Below are positions 13,401 to 24,657 of a stretch of 64,000 nucleotides of DNA, piece after piece (the stretch's first letter is position 1; every line of letters starts with the position of its first letter). The stretch spans positions 1,872,519-1,936,518 of the forward strand of contig CAXIPT010000002.1 in NCBI GenBank assembly GCA_964030475.1. The letters run 5' to 3'. The stretch is from Tethya wilhelma (Eukaryota; Porifera; Demospongiae; Tethyida; Tethyidae). A program made the translations under genes and the position numbers. Under the pieces are notes generated by a model. It made no database searches. It was not told the origin of the DNA and was given only the letters and a program-made list of their open reading frames with translations.

Positions 13401-15784
13401 AGCTAGATAGAACATGTACAAAAATTGGCTCTGAAGCCAAGGCCAAAAGCACACACTAAATTGCATGAATGGCTCACCATAGCTTGCAGACGGTTCCAAA
13501 ATTCCCGGTGACAGCAATGCCGGTATAGATTGCTTAGTCCGCTCATTCAGAATCTTACAACTTAGTAATACAAGGCTCACAAGTTATGTTGTGATCTCTG
13601 AGAGTATTTTAATAGTGAATCAAAGTTACACAACCCTTTATCATCATGAATAATAGTACAAAGTGCTTTCAGCATAGCTAGCTAGCTGTAAACTTACAAA
13701 AATAACTGTTGATCGTAGCGGGCACTGAAAGATGACACTCTGGGGCAGTTCAGCTTTCTGTTTAACAACTATGCTCTTGCTGGATCCGACTCTGTGACAG
13801 CTAGATTGTCTCTACAGAGCTCTGCCATCGTTTGGGCCATGTGTGTCCTTCAAAAATTTTAAATTTATTGATCACGTGACCTCTACGTGTAGCGCACGTG
13901 TCTGTGGATTCAGATAATCAAAATTCAGATTCAGACATGTTTGAGATCTGTGCAAACATCTGAATGCTACTTCAGATAAAACTAAGACAATGTTTCTTTT
14001 CAAAAGATAGAATTAAGACTTTTTAGTTTTGTCTTCAAAAATTCAGATATTCCATGCCAAATTTTCATACAGAATTCAGATGCACATTAGATCTTACTAC
14101 ACACTGTCTTCCAAATTGATATGTACTTCAGACCTTTTTCAGATATCGTTCAGATAAAACCCTCCAGTAGTGGTGCCTTAACTGCCTTAACTTTTTGAGG
14201 CATCCTGTATGAGAGTCTTCCTTAGCAAGCAATGAAGCTAGAATCAGATGAAGTTTTTAATTAATTTTATTATGTATGTCAGCTACTGGATATACAGTAG
14301 ATTGAGAAATTTTCTCTTCTGTTAATTTTTGCTTGTTTAATTTCACTACTTGGACCGATTTGGCAAAGATGGCCATTCTTTTTAAGTGAACACGCAAGTT
14401 TAATTTTCACACTAGCAAGGGTGGCAAAAACGTTTTAATGCGAAAATTTTCCAATTCATAGTGAGGCACATTGATTTTATTACTTATCTCATCTAGTTCT
14501 AGCTTAATTGTTGCCATGTAGGGGACATTGAACTGCAGGACCATATAATTGTATTATTTATACTCCCTACAGATTGCCTTCTCCTCTATTGTGGAGTGGA
14601 GAAGCAGAGGAGGCAATTTAGTCAGGTTTACCGAGACCAATGAAGTAACAACAATTCAGAATATCACAAAACTTGTTGCTCTTACACCTGGAACAAACTA
14701 CCAAATAAAAGTTTCTGCAATCTCTGAGAAAGGTCAAGGAGCCGAAGTGACTACCTTTGGTAGAACTTTATCTGAAGAAAACACTGGTATGGCGTAAAGA
14801 TATATATGTCTCTCTATTATTATTATTTTATCAGCCTCATAGGTAAAGTATGTGCAACCAAATCTGTGGCAGTCACAGGTAGAAAGTAACATTGTTCTGT
14901 TTTGATTAATACTTAATATTTCTCTTAAATTTTGTTGATTTGTTATAATAATACAGAATACTAGAGCTACTAGCTGGCCTGGTTAAATAGCTTGAACACA
15001 TTCTATTAGGCAGATATAAAGCAGCAAACTCAAAAAAAGTAGACAAAATTTAATAGAAATAATGTTCCATTTATACCTGTGACTACCAAATCTGTAACCG
15101 TTATTATACTGGCCTTTGGGGTTAATCATCAAGTTCTGATTACCCTGTAATCTTTTCTAATCTTGTAAAAAAAGTTTAATTATGCACTGAACTCTTGTGT
15201 TCACCATAATTGAATATCATTTAATGATTATAGTGAAAGATAGTCTTGTAAAATTTAATTCCACCATGCAGTTGCTCAGATTTTTCACTGAATTTTTTTT
15301 TCTTACTGTGAATGCAATCTAATGATAATCTATATGAGTCACATGCACCTTATAAAGTCTTGTTAAGCCATCCTAAATAGATTATTGGTTTGGGGTCAAC
15401 TGACTGACTCAAATTTTACTAGCTAGATCAGAAAGTTTTTATACTGATGATCACGTGATTGACCACTATGCTCTAAGTTTTGCTATACTGATGTCTGAAG
15501 CTGCTTGAGGGCGCAATAATTTTAAGTGTTTTTCTTGTATTATATCTGAGTTGACCCATCCCATTTCTTTAGCTAGCCATGCAATTTAAAAGTCGTATGT
15601 CAAATGTTGAGGACAAAGTAGAATCTGTCCCCTCTGATGTTACTGTAAGAAATGCTTTTGACAATTAAGCTTATGGCAGGTGCAATAAAAGTTGGATTCA
15701 TTGAGTAGGTATAACCTAGCAAGGGAATGAGAGAAAGTGAAATTGAGGAGAAAAGCTAGAACAAAACATTCAGAAGGATGCCTT

Positions 15785-15829
<45 letters not shown>

Positions 15830-17329
15830 GCTGTTGTTTGGGGTTACTGCATGGTAATGGAAGCTTGTATTTTGATAGGTGATCGGTTCTTTTGACAATT
15901 TAAACACTTGGCAAATGGGTAATAGAGTTTTGAATCTGTCCTTCAGTTCTTCAACAAAACAATCATTGTCACCACAGTGAGCACATACATCAGAGAATTT
16001 TCAACTGAATCTAAACGAGCAAGATTGTCTATCTGATTCATTTTATATACTGTTTGAATATTCATTGATGTGGTTATAATTTTAATTAATTATACTTTGA
16101 GTTTTTTTCCTTAAATTATTTTTTTTCTCACCTACCTACTCAAATTTTTAAATGTTTCTGACCCCAAACCAACAATTTATTTGGGATAACCTTAAGTGAT
16201 GGCATTAATTTTTTTTTCCAGATCGTCTGACCTTCTTTCAAATACGAATGGGTCCACTCAGTAGCTGCTTAGATTTTCACGTAAGGAATAATTTATCACT
16301 TACTGGAAAATATGTAGATCTAGCTGGGATTTGATAAATATCCCAAAAGTCCAGATAGAGATGATTGTTAGCTATAGTGTTGATCTTTTTTTCCGTGCAT
16401 GTTACAAATTCTCTTTCCTCTGAACTATATACTATAATTATATAGAGCTCAGAGGCATAATACTATAATTAATGTAGACTGCAGTAGACTTCAGAACAAG
16501 ATCTCTATAGGCCTTTACATGTAATGGCATGATCACAGCTAAATGTTGAATAAACACATGGAAAATCATTGGGAAAAATCTTGAGATCTGGCTCTGCTTA
16601 ACCTAGGTCTATATATCAGGTTAGCAAATTTAATTGTATATTTTTAAATTATCTTACAGAGTGGAAATATTTCGAACAGGCTACTAACTGTTCGTCAGCA
16701 ACTTATTAATCAGCTTCATTCAATGTGTCTTTGTAATATCACAATGTTGCACATCAAGGATGGATCATTTTCTTGTGGACAAAATCTGGTAGATCAGGTT
16801 GTCTTCCGTGCAAGGATTATTGGTACCGAGACCTACAATGCAGGTGACCTTGTTCAATTACTTCAATCATGGATAGACTCTGGATCAGCAGCAATAACAG
16901 TAGGGTTCTCCAAAATGCATCTTGATTCCTCTTGTCCTGCACCAATGGATAACTTGAACGCCCCTGACTGTCCACTGACAACATCACAACCACCTTCAAG
17001 CACGTCTTCTCCAAGTACAATACCAGTGACAAGCACTCAGGTTGCCTCAGATTCTAAGCAAACAGTAGTGCGCCCAGCAGAATTAGGAGCTGTGATTGTT
17101 GGTTCCATTGTTGCCGTGTTGCTTCTGATTGTAATTGGACTAATAGTGTTTGTAGCAGTGAAATTGAAACCAGTACTTTCTAAAAGGTATAATTACAATA
17201 AGTGTGCTGGTTTTGTGTTTGATTTATACAATGTGTAATAATTATGTTCATTCACATAGCATGAATGGAACAACCATAAGAGATGATCTGGAAAGCAAAA
17301 CACCATTTGCTGATATTAGTGAAAGGTAA
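1410..17329 (+). CDS. SRCR/FN3/Ig type I transmembrane receptor, 19 exons
   Basis: Exons chain with GT/AG sites and matching phases: 1410-1461, 5103-5325, 5389-5582, 6334-6410, 7104-7362, 7525-7731, 7829-7954, 8061-8134, 8196-8436, 8513-8806, 9491-9811, 9865-10173, 10247-10434, 10494-10653, 10877-10983, 14573-14786, 16222-16280, 16660-17186, 17260-17329. They total 3702 nt, or 1233 residues plus stop. Order: signal peptide MKAVVIVILFALLSVCTG (1-18), Asp/Tyr/His-rich linker (19-50), SRCR (52-156, GRVEVMYNGTWGTICD), FN3 (157-268), SRCR (270-379, GRVEVFYNNQWGTVCDD), FN3 (380-484), FN3 (485-582), Ig-like (583-689), three FN3 (690-1015), juxtamembrane domain (about 1036-1128), Ser/Thr/Pro stalk, TM helix (about 1178-1202), 31-residue tail without tyrosine. 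The likely role is cell-surface recognition or adhesion. FN3-5 contains a furin-type RQKR (10387-10398). The last exon reaches TAA at 17327, which overlaps a possible donor (GTAACT), so a longer tail cannot be excluded. Some donors (GTTGTG, GTTTGT) are weak. Confidence 0.86.
3194..3840. mobile_element. Foldback element (MITE-like) in receptor intron 1
   Basis: The ends are a perfect 17-bp inverted repeat: CTCAGTGTAGTTAAGGA (3194-3210) against its reverse complement at 3824-3840. Inside is a second inverted pair around TGCCTGGAAATTTGG (near 3480 and 3580), so most of the 647 bp can fold on itself. It has no coding capacity. A diverged half in opposite orientation lies at 11110-11390. Confidence 0.75.
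4402..4680. repeat. Fragment of the AGTAGGAATGGGC composite foldback family
   Basis: The sequence from about 4430 (GTAGGAATGGGCTGACTGTC) matches the left part of the larger element at 44976-45960 and, inverted, the right end of 25831-26823. Only about 250 bp is present, so it is a truncated copy. Confidence 0.6.
5583..6333 (+). other. Receptor intron 3, no other feature
   Basis: AT-rich intron between the first SRCR and first FN3 exons. Nothing recognisable is seen. Confidence 0.5.
8807..9490 (+). other. Receptor intron 10, no other feature
   Basis: AT-rich intron between the third FN3 exon and the Ig-like exon. Nothing recognisable is seen. Confidence 0.5.
11110..11390. repeat. Diverged half copy of the 3194-3840 foldback
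   Basis: Read on the minus strand this matches 3240-3500, including the ACAAACCCTTT, TGGTCTA-like and ACATACTTTTGAAAATG blocks. It has no second inverted terminal repeat and is a decayed half element. Confidence 0.5.
11480..11650. repeat. Degenerate tandem repeat, unit about 60 bp
   Basis: Three imperfect units of the form GACCCATT, CTTACTTTGATCTTG, AAAGTATGAC follow each other inside receptor intron 15. It is non-coding. Confidence 0.6.
11692..12030. repeat. Minisatellite, unit about 62 bp
   Basis: Three near-identical units begin with GTGATTGGTAAGAAATAAGT (positions near 11692, 11753 and 11815). They carry ATAAATATAAAGATCAGTAC and TTCACGAG. Shorter, more diverged units follow to about 12030. 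Confidence 0.8.
12437..13840 (-). CDS. Candidate antisense gene nested in receptor intron 15, unidentified
   Basis: On the minus strand several GT/AG-bounded segments can be chained: about 13769-13698, 13560-13478, 13334-13287, 13195 (or 13175)-13103, 13045-12978, 12885-12792, with a possible last exon near 12643-12437. Phases agree across the first junctions and give readable blocks such as FSARYDQQLFFCKILNERTK and VLKDEKLIAKGINVNKV. An ATG at 13840 is in frame with exon 1, but a TAG at 13769-13771 separates them. Either the true start lies elsewhere or the gene is broken. The acceptor for the fourth exon and the frame of the sixth are ambiguous; one reading gives EPLYATVNGKDDVQDLE. No family is recognised. 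It could be a genuine small gene or a decayed one. Confidence 0.33.
13905..14165. repeat. Cluster of TTCAGAT motifs
   Basis: TTCAGAT or a close variant occurs about eight times in 260 nt of intron, irregularly spaced. It is probably a degenerate short repeat. Confidence 0.4.
14787..16221 (+). other. Receptor intron 16
   Basis: A 1.4-kb AT-rich intron. It carries a fragment (about 15060-15180) also present at 19280-19400, and a trinucleotide microsatellite. No coding exon is seen. Confidence 0.5.
15784..15827. repeat. (TTA)n microsatellite
   Basis: About fourteen uninterrupted TTA units. Confidence 0.9.
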
Positions 17330-17783
17330 CTAATTAATTGTACTTTAACATGATTGTGATAATTAGGCTCAACTCAAACTAGAATGTGGATTATGATTAT
17401 TGTGATCATTATTGAGTAAGCTGTTAATAGTAATTTTTGAGACTTAGCTGAAGGTAGTATCTTAATTGTGGATTTTATTAATAGAGGTTTTGCAGCTATA
17501 GGGTGAAACCAGAAATACAGTGAAACATCTGAACAAAGGACACTCTGGGAATAATATAAATTTGGCTTATTGTGCTTTGTAAAGAGATTCTTAAGAGGTC
17601 TATAATAGGGAATTGGAATTTCGAGAACCAACAATCGTCCTTTGTTAAGAGGTTTATAATACAGTGTCCCTATCTTGGAGTAACTTTATCAGAGGTTCCG
17701 CTGTATAATGATAATCATATGGTGTTCACTTCTGGGAGAAAGGGTAGGCTAGCCTTTATACCATTAGTTGTAGTCATAAGTTT
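17330..17783. other. Downstream flank of the receptor gene
   Basis: The expected 3' UTR region. No convincing poly(A) signal could be assigned and no other gene is seen. Confidence 0.4.
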
Positions 17784-18037
17784 TAAAGGAACTGTGTCGC
17801 TATTTTTTATAAGCACTGTTTTGTTACCAAAAATAAAATACTTGGCGTTTTGCAACGTTTTTTTATTGACAAACACACTATACACATACGTACACAGAGG
17901 TAGTATCCGGATATGATACACACATAATGCTAGAAACAAAACAAAAAAACGTCACAAACGGTCATTGAATGTCACAAAACGTCAAGCATATTTTAGTAAC
18001 AAAAGAGTGTTTATAAATAGTGACACATTTCCTTTAA
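17784..18037. mobile_element. MITE with TTAAAGGAA ends
   Basis: The left end TTTAAAGGAACTGTGTCGCT and the right end (reverse complement of GTGACACATTTCCTTTAA) form imperfect inverted repeats of roughly 45 bp over a 254-bp non-coding element. Part of the same end occurs near 4402. Confidence 0.6.
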
Positions 18038-18772
18038 TATAATTAATATAGATAATTATACATCCAGCTCCTTTTGTATAACATAATGTAGCAGCAGTGT
18101 TGCAGGTGACAGTGTGTCTACGCAAAAGTCAAGCACTAGTTTCTGAGAAATCTGTGTAGCTATGTTAACATAACATGTCAGTCAGGAATTATGTTTTCTG
18201 TTTAATGTTTAAATTTCGTTAATTTCCCCAATAATCACAAAATATACTGAATGCCAACATACAGTAAAATAACTTCGAGCAGTTGTATGATTAATAATAT
18301 TTTTTTTGTCTGATATTAAATTTTTGTATATACCAACTTGCTACATTGCTAACAAGGCTAAACAGAAAAATACTTCAAACAATTTGACTACTTGAAATTA
18401 ATTGAGCACCTCTAATAAAGTTAATTCTAATTAAATATGTTGTTATGGATGTTATACTACAATAATTGTCTTGTTTAATCATCTTCAGTTTGACATGCAA
18501 GAGTTTTGAAACTTAATAATGTATAATGTTCATGAATGAATGCTCTGATACCCACTGTTGTATGAATGTTCCGACATTTGCTCCAAGCACCAAAAACCAC
18601 TCCAAATGTCACTGATCATTCCATGGACACTTTGCTACTTCCAAGATATAATAGTGGACCATGTATAGGAGAACTCCGATGCATGTGCAGTTTACAAGAC
18701 AGCAATCAATATAAATCCTCCTTGGCTTAAAGTGCTTTTCACTTCCTTGCATACAAGTAGCAAAAAATAAAT
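18038..18772. other. Intergenic, no feature recognised
   Basis: AT-rich sequence without coherent reading frames or clear repeats. Confidence 0.5.
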
Positions 18773-19082
18773 AGTATAGGAATGGGCAGAGCAGTAAAAA
18801 GTATTGGAACAAAACATGCAATTTTGGCACATGACTACTTCACTTTTATTCTTGATCCCTCATATTAAATGCAATGACCTGTACAATAGTATACCTCATA
18901 GTTTATTATTGCAAATTCTTACTAATCAGTTGGTTAAGCAGTGGAATAAACTAAAACAGACAGGTAACTCAAACTGGACTGCCAGGCAAGAGTTGGGTAC
19001 AAAAATGAAGTAGTCATGTGCTATATAAAATAAAGACATGCCTTGTTCCAATACTTTTACCGCACTGCCCAGTTATACACTA
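18773..19082. mobile_element. GTAGGAATGGGCAG foldback MITE, copy 1
   Basis: Inverted ends: left AGTATAGGAATGGGCAGAGC, right mirror ACCGCACTGCCC. Both contain the CACATGACTACTTCA block on opposite strands. Other copies are at 25831-26223, 40369-40690, 45624-45960 and a half copy near 50810-50885. Confidence 0.75.
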
Positions 19083-19470
19083 TTTTTTTGAAATTTTTAC
19101 TATACTTGTTCCTTCACTTTTTTAACACTACAGTGTGGAGACTATCAGAGGCTGGTTAGTCCCTACATATAGTTTGACTAGATTTAGTGCCAAGTGCTCA
19201 GTGTTTGCAGAGTTATTTGTGTGAAAATTTATAGTGCGCTAATAGGCCATCCGTGCCATTTCTATGTACCCAGTACTACCATACTGTTCCATTTATACCT
19301 GTGATTGCCAAATCTGTAACCGTTATTAATATTGTCACGGTACTGGCCTTTGGGGTTATTCATTAAGTTCTGATTACCCTGTAATCTTTTCTCTTGTAGA
19401 ATCACGGTAATGTCTTGATTCAGAAGGTTAATTAAAGCAACTCTGTATCTCAAATTTTTCATTAAAACAT
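19083..19470 (-). repeat. Repeat fragments, including the start of a recombinase-like frame
   Basis: Sequence near 19090-19180 matches the flank of the composite foldback at 26225-26285. 19185-19280 matches 49380-49480. 19280-19400 matches part of receptor intron 16. The minus-strand frame starting at 19462 begins MKNLRYRVALI, nearly the same as the first residues of the recombinase frame at 21544. It is probably a remnant of the same transposon. Confidence 0.55.
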
Positions 19471-19854
19471 GATAATCTATACATTATTTGAAAGCTCTTT
19501 TTATGCTGATTATAATGAGGCTTTCTATTTTTATATATCTAATCACTAACAAACATTTAGCAAAAGTATCTATAGTTAGTAAAAAAAAAAAGGCCACAAA
19601 GATACTTTCATATTGGAGTGTAGGAGGGTTGGACAAAATCACGGCACTAAATAATGCATTTAGCACGCTGAGAGGATTCAAATGATATCCACTTTGTTAT
19701 AGTTTGAACAACGTAGGCCGGCCTGACTTGGACCACAATTGTATATAGGACAATACTCACTGTACATTTTGATTCAGTATAGTAAATGTTAATATTAATG
19801 TAAAGTATAGCCCTTACTTAACATTTTGATAAAGTTGTGAAACCACAAAATAAA

Positions 19855-20240
19855 TATTCATGGTTATAACCGACTTTTAAATTTACCTATTAATTAATAA
19901 ACACCTAATCAAACGCTACAGTAGGACTGTTGCTATGGTAACCAAATTTTTATGACAAAATCAGATCATAACTGAACTTGACTTTAAGCGGGGGATTTTT
20001 TTATATGTCATTTCGATGGAGAGATATTGTCATTTTTACCGGATTTTACGCATAATTTTAGCGTGCCTTAAATGGAAAGTGCTCTGTAACTCACTATGGC
20101 AACGAGTTATTAAAAAAGCCTTCAGTGAAAATGGATATTTTGATGCAATAAATGTCATAAAATTTTGGTTGCCATGGCAACAGTCCTTAATTGCCCTATA
20201 ATTAAAACGTTAATATAATAAATATTAATTAGGTCACATG
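19855..20240. mobile_element. Decayed copy of the TTAA / X-box foldback family
   Basis: An inverted pair is visible: GTTGCTATGGTAACCAAATT near 19929 and AATTTTGGTTGCCATGGCAA near 20161. No intact terminal repeats. It holds one perfect palindrome GTTGCCATGGCAAC (20168-20181). Confidence 0.5.
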
Positions 20241-20276
20241 ACCAACAATTTTGCAACAAGTTCAGTTTATCAACAT

Positions 20277-21544
20277 TGCCTCCTTCTGACAAAAGGGCCC
20301 CCTCGCTGCTTTCTTCTTTCTTCTCCTCCTTCTCTGGAGAGGTGCTGGGCCGGCTCTCTGCTAGCTCCTCCCTTCCTAAGGGCCTTCATGTGCTGGAAGT
20401 CCAAGCTAGCATGAGCCGGCCCCTTAATGACCCTGTAATGTTTTTTCTTCAGTAGCGACCGAATGGTGGAGTTGACTGCACACCAGAGCAGTTTCGGGCT
20501 GGTTCAGCTTTAGAATAGCAACTGTAGCATGTTTCTTTCGGTTCGCAGTTGCTGTGATCGATAGGATCGAAAAACCAAGCCGCCTCCCCATTGTTGCCAT
20601 CAGCTGGTTGACTTGTGTGACGGCCTCTCCACCTTCCCTCACGAACAGCTCGTTCACTTTCTTCTTCCCAACTTGGTCTGGCCTGATATACTTGACGTAC
20701 TCCCTGAGCCTTTCCGCCAGCTCCAGCTCAAAAATAAACCGGGCGGAGCCCAGCATGCCAGTTTTGTGGTCAGTGACACTGATCACCAGGTTTCCATTCT
20801 CGACCTTGCCTCTCCTGAACTCGAAGAGGGCCACTGCCCCAGGTCTCTGAGAGGGGACAGCGACGAACACGCCCCCCATTGCTATCTTCAAGTCTTCTTG
20901 GCTCACTGGGGAGCCCACCCTGCAGCTTGCTGCGACCTGGCAAAAGTGAGACCACATGGCCTCATTTCCAGGATTGCGTTCACTTTCGCCATGTCAGCTG
21001 TCTCTGGGTCAAGGCTGGCTTCCTCAAGTAACTTCTGTGTCTTTTGTCTCCTCTGCCGGTAGAGGGTGCACTTCCACTCAGTGATAGAGTCAAGAATCTT
21101 AGTAGACTGCTCATAGGGCCATTCAGCATAGGCACTTCTGGTGAACTTTACAGCGTATGCAATGTTACCAAGCTTGGTGGCCCTGCCATCTGGTCCAATC
21201 TTCGCTTTCTTGTCCAGGAACTCCATATATGATAAAATGGAGCTCCTGGACAGAACATGCAGAAAGTCCAACTTTCTCGGGTTTGAGAAGTGGAGAAACT
21301 TTGAGATGTCGGTAGCCATGTCCCTCGCCACCCTCACACTCTTATTCCTCCCATCAATTCCTTGCAGCCAATCCCGGAATCGGGCCAGGGACGGGTGACT
21401 CTCGGAGAAAGAACCGAGGTCCCTGGTGGACCCAGGTTTCAATGATCTTACTTTGGCCTGGGCCACTCGCTCGCATAGTACTCTCTTGACTGAATTGGTT
21501 AATGGTGTTCCAATCAAAGCTACTCTGTATTTCAGGTTTTTCAA
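20277..21544 (-). pseudogene. Tyrosine recombinase-like transposon protein, two frameshifts
   Basis: The minus-strand frame 21544-20903 (213 codons, start MKNLKYRVALI) overlaps and shifts into 20957-20424 (177 codons). The join lies near 20955 around GAAATGAGGCC. The second part has the fold markers of tyrosine recombinases: SQRPGAV (Arg), VTDHKTG (Lys), TATANRKKHATVA (Arg of the RxxH/HxxR region) and HSVATEEK (His). The nucleophile Tyr is not in frame. A second one-base shift in an A-run near 20445 puts HYRVIKG in another frame, which stays open to about 20277. In life such enzymes cut and join DNA through a 3'-phosphotyrosine. The region is visibly richer in G+C than its surroundings, suggesting recent insertion or different ancestry. 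The exact transposon class is unsure. Confidence 0.7.
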
Positions 21545-21574
21545 ATAATTATGATAATCTATATATCATACAAA

Positions 21575-21691
21575 TAAAAAAAAAACATTGGAAATGTATT
21601 GAGACATAGGAATGGCCAAATTGTAAAAAGAAAGCAAACAAGTTAGAATGGCAGGGATCGCACTAACTATTTTTAGTTTGTCAGACAAATG
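21575..21691. repeat. Half copy of the GACACAGGAATGG foldback MITE
   Basis: ACATTGGAAATGTATTGAGA followed by CATAGGAATGGCCAAATTGT matches one arm of the elements at 44045-44310 and 44530-44800. The second arm is missing. Confidence 0.6.
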
Positions 21692-22917
21692 TCAGTTCAA
21701 CAAAGTATTTAACCCGACACCATACACAAATGGTTGGACACACATTGAAATGCAGTATAATCTAAATTGTTTGACACTATTTGTACATAGTGTATACAGT
21801 AAAAAATTAATATAATAATATATTATGTCAATCTGTATCAGAATCTGAACATATCCCGGTTTGCCAGTCCTCCAAGTAGTTGAGTCTGTACTTGTACTTG
21901 AATGTGCCTGTGAGATTCGATCTCTTGGTCTCTGATTCAGTCTTCTGTGCTTATCTGACAACCATTTACTGATAGCTCCAGAGACATTCCACTGAGAGAG
22001 CGGTGGTCCTTCAACTGTAATCTGAACAAATAAGCTTTGGGAGAGTTCTACTACAATCAAAACATTTGTCCACCTCTTCGCATCAACTGAGTTAAAATTT
22101 TCCACCAGATTTCTTGCCTGACAATGTCAAGGTAGCGGTGGGCATAATCAACCAAATCATACCACTACCAAAGATAAATTTAAACCAGCAGCTTCTAAAG
22201 GTATACAAAAACGTGTGCAGATATGGCTCAATGGAATGTGCCCAAAGGATGCATCATCAGCCTTTTGCCGGCCATTAGTTGCTAAGATAGTCAGTGTATT
22301 GTCTAAAAACTCTTATGTTGAACTTCGATTCTATCACACAAACAGGTTAGTATTTCATCCATGTACTCCTTGTAGTGCCTATCAAAGAAGGTCATGCTCA
22401 TATCAGTTTTTCACCTCAGATTGCTGGTATGTCTTCACACCATCTGCATCAGAAGTCTTAACACGATCAATCACTTTCTTCACTGTTGGCAATTCTTCAA
22501 ATTTTACTTCTTTTTACGATCATAGTCCTTCTTAACTTTAATTAGTGCCTCAACAGCTCGAACTACACATACTTCATTGTTTTGGAGAACTTTGCACAGT
22601 ATAGAGCATTGTCTCAACATATCAAAAAAATAAGCACAGCCAAGCAAGACCTTAATTAGAATCCTCCCACTGTTTTAGCATATGCTTTTAGTTTAACTCT
22701 GTCTGCTGATTTAAAGGAAGTGTCTTCGATCTGACATGGCTATGAGATGAGCACAATATACACCAAATTTGTCAATAACCCTGTCAAGAGCTGCAACTTT
22801 GTGACATATGAAACGAGTACCACATCCACGAACAGGGCATTTTCCCTTACTTTGTGGTCTATTGTCTTCCTCTAAGCACATTCTAATCTCCTGGTAGATT
22901 CCTCTAATTGTGAGCAT
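21692..22917 (-). pseudogene. hAT-like transposase relic (ZNF862-type), several breaks
   Basis: Fragments in different minus-strand frames follow the expected order: a Cys-rich segment GKCPVRGCGTRFICHKVAAL (about 22860-22800), KVLQNNEVCVVRAVEALIKV (about 22590-22530), LPTVKKVIDRVKTSDADGV (about 22495-22440), SFGHIPLSHICTRFCIPLEA (about 22245-22190) and, near 22080, RWTNVLIVVELSQSLFVQIT. The last resembles the C-terminal dimerisation region of hAT transposases. The KV..LPTV..V.DR pattern recalls ZNF862-like domesticated hATs; this rests on memory, not on a search. Stops and frameshifts between blocks make it a dead copy. Confidence 0.45.
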
Positions 22918-24368
22918 TTTTAGGTGATTTTTTGTATAGATAGCACAGTTTCATTAACGTTTTCACTTATAGTAGCACAAAATGTATTTTTAAAGCTGTC
23001 CTTAAGAGCAATTAAGCTTCAGACGATGGGCCACACACCAGAAAAACACAATCCATGGGACTTCTTCTTCGATAAGTCCCTTCAGGTGCCCATCTCTATA
23101 GATTGCCATCTTTTGAGTAAAATTAAAAGATACAAAGTTAGTTCAATTCATAAATTCTCAGTCCCTGTATAAGCTATTATTTTCAACACTTATGGGTGAA
23201 GAGCTAATTTAGTTAGCAAAACATAACAAAATGGATATCATTTGAATGCTCTTATGGCACTAAATGTAATGGTGAAGGTCTTAGTTCCGTAGAACCTTCC
23301 TACTCTTAAATATACACAAGGTGCTTTTAGGTGGTTTTTGTACCGATTACACATTTTTAACTATTATCAACCAATAGTTAGTTGAATGAAAATCAAACTG
23401 GTACCAATGTAACCAGCATCAAATGAGCTTTCAAATGATATATAGATTGCCATCTTTTGGGTAAAATTAAAAGATACAAAGTTAGTTCATAACCCCTCAG
23501 TCCCTGTATAATTCTGACTGGCTATTATTTTCAACACTTATGGGTGAAGAGCTAATTTAGTTAGCAAAACATAACAAAATGGATATCATTTGAATGCTCT
23601 TATGGCACTAAATGTAATGGTGAAGGTCTTAGTTCCGTAGAACCTTCCTACTCTTAAATATACACAAGGTGCTTTTAGGTGGTTTTTTGTACCGATTACA
23701 CATTTTTAACTATTATCAATCAATAGTTAGTTGAATGAAAATCAAACTGGTACCAATGTAACCAGCATCAAATGAGCTTTCAAATGATATATAGATTGCC
23801 ATCTTAAATTAAAAGATACAAAGTTAGTTCATAACCCCTCAGTCCCTATATAATTCTGACTGGCTATTATTTTCAGCACTTAGGGATGAAGAGCTATGTT
23901 TAGCAAAACATAATAAAATGGATATCATTTGAATGCTCTTATCACACAAAATGTAATGATTAAGGTCTTAGTTCCTTCCTACTCTTAAATATAAACATGG
24001 TGCTTTTAGGTACCGATTACACATATTTAACTATTATCAATGTATGGTTTGCTGTATGAAAATCAAACTGGTACCAATGTAACCAGCATAAAATGAGCTT
24101 TTAAAGATTGCCATCTTTTGAGTAAAATTAAAAGATACAAAGTTAGTTCGATTCATAACCCCTCAGTCCCTGTATAATTCTGTCTGGCTATTATTTACAG
24201 TACTTATGGGTGCAGAGCTAATTTAGCCTATGTTTAGCAAAACATAACAAAATGGATATCATTTATCGCACTGAATGTAATAGTAAAGGTCCTAGTTCCA
24301 TACAACTGTCCTACTCTTAAATATTCAGAAGGTCCTTATAGGTGTTTTTTCTTTTTTTTCCGACTATA

Positions 24369-24657
24369 CTCTGTCTGAGCTGAGTTGGCCATCCGGTTGA
24401 CCGTCCATGTGTTGAATGCGAAGAATGCATAGCGCGATAAACAAAGTGCACGTGAGCTCTACGGATGCTCTACGTAAATGTCACATGATACAAAGGTGAG
24501 AGCGAGCGTTAATTAGAAACAATGCTAAACAGCTTGCATTGCTTTGTATGGCAAGTTTTGTTTCTCCAAGTTCGAAGAAGAGCAGTAAAGCACTTTTTAT
24601 ATATTTTGTTCATGAGTTATTCACACAAAAGTCAGTGCCAACTCAGCTCAGACAGAG
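24369..24657. mobile_element. MITE with 21-bp perfect inverted repeats inside the satellite
   Basis: The ends are CTCTGTCTGAGCTGAGTTGG plus C at 24369-24389 and the exact reverse complement at 24637-24657. The 289-bp element is non-coding and sits where satellite units normally continue. Confidence 0.8.

Noticed and set aside
17187..17238. Read-through of the receptor at 17187 (frame to 17238)
   Set aside because: A donor (AAAAG/GTATAA) and a good acceptor at 17258 give a charged cytoplasmic tail; the read-through adds hydrophobic residues typical of intron translation.
20554..21398. Plus-strand frames of 62-149 codons
   Set aside because: Antisense shadows of the recombinase pseudogene, long because the region is GC-rich.
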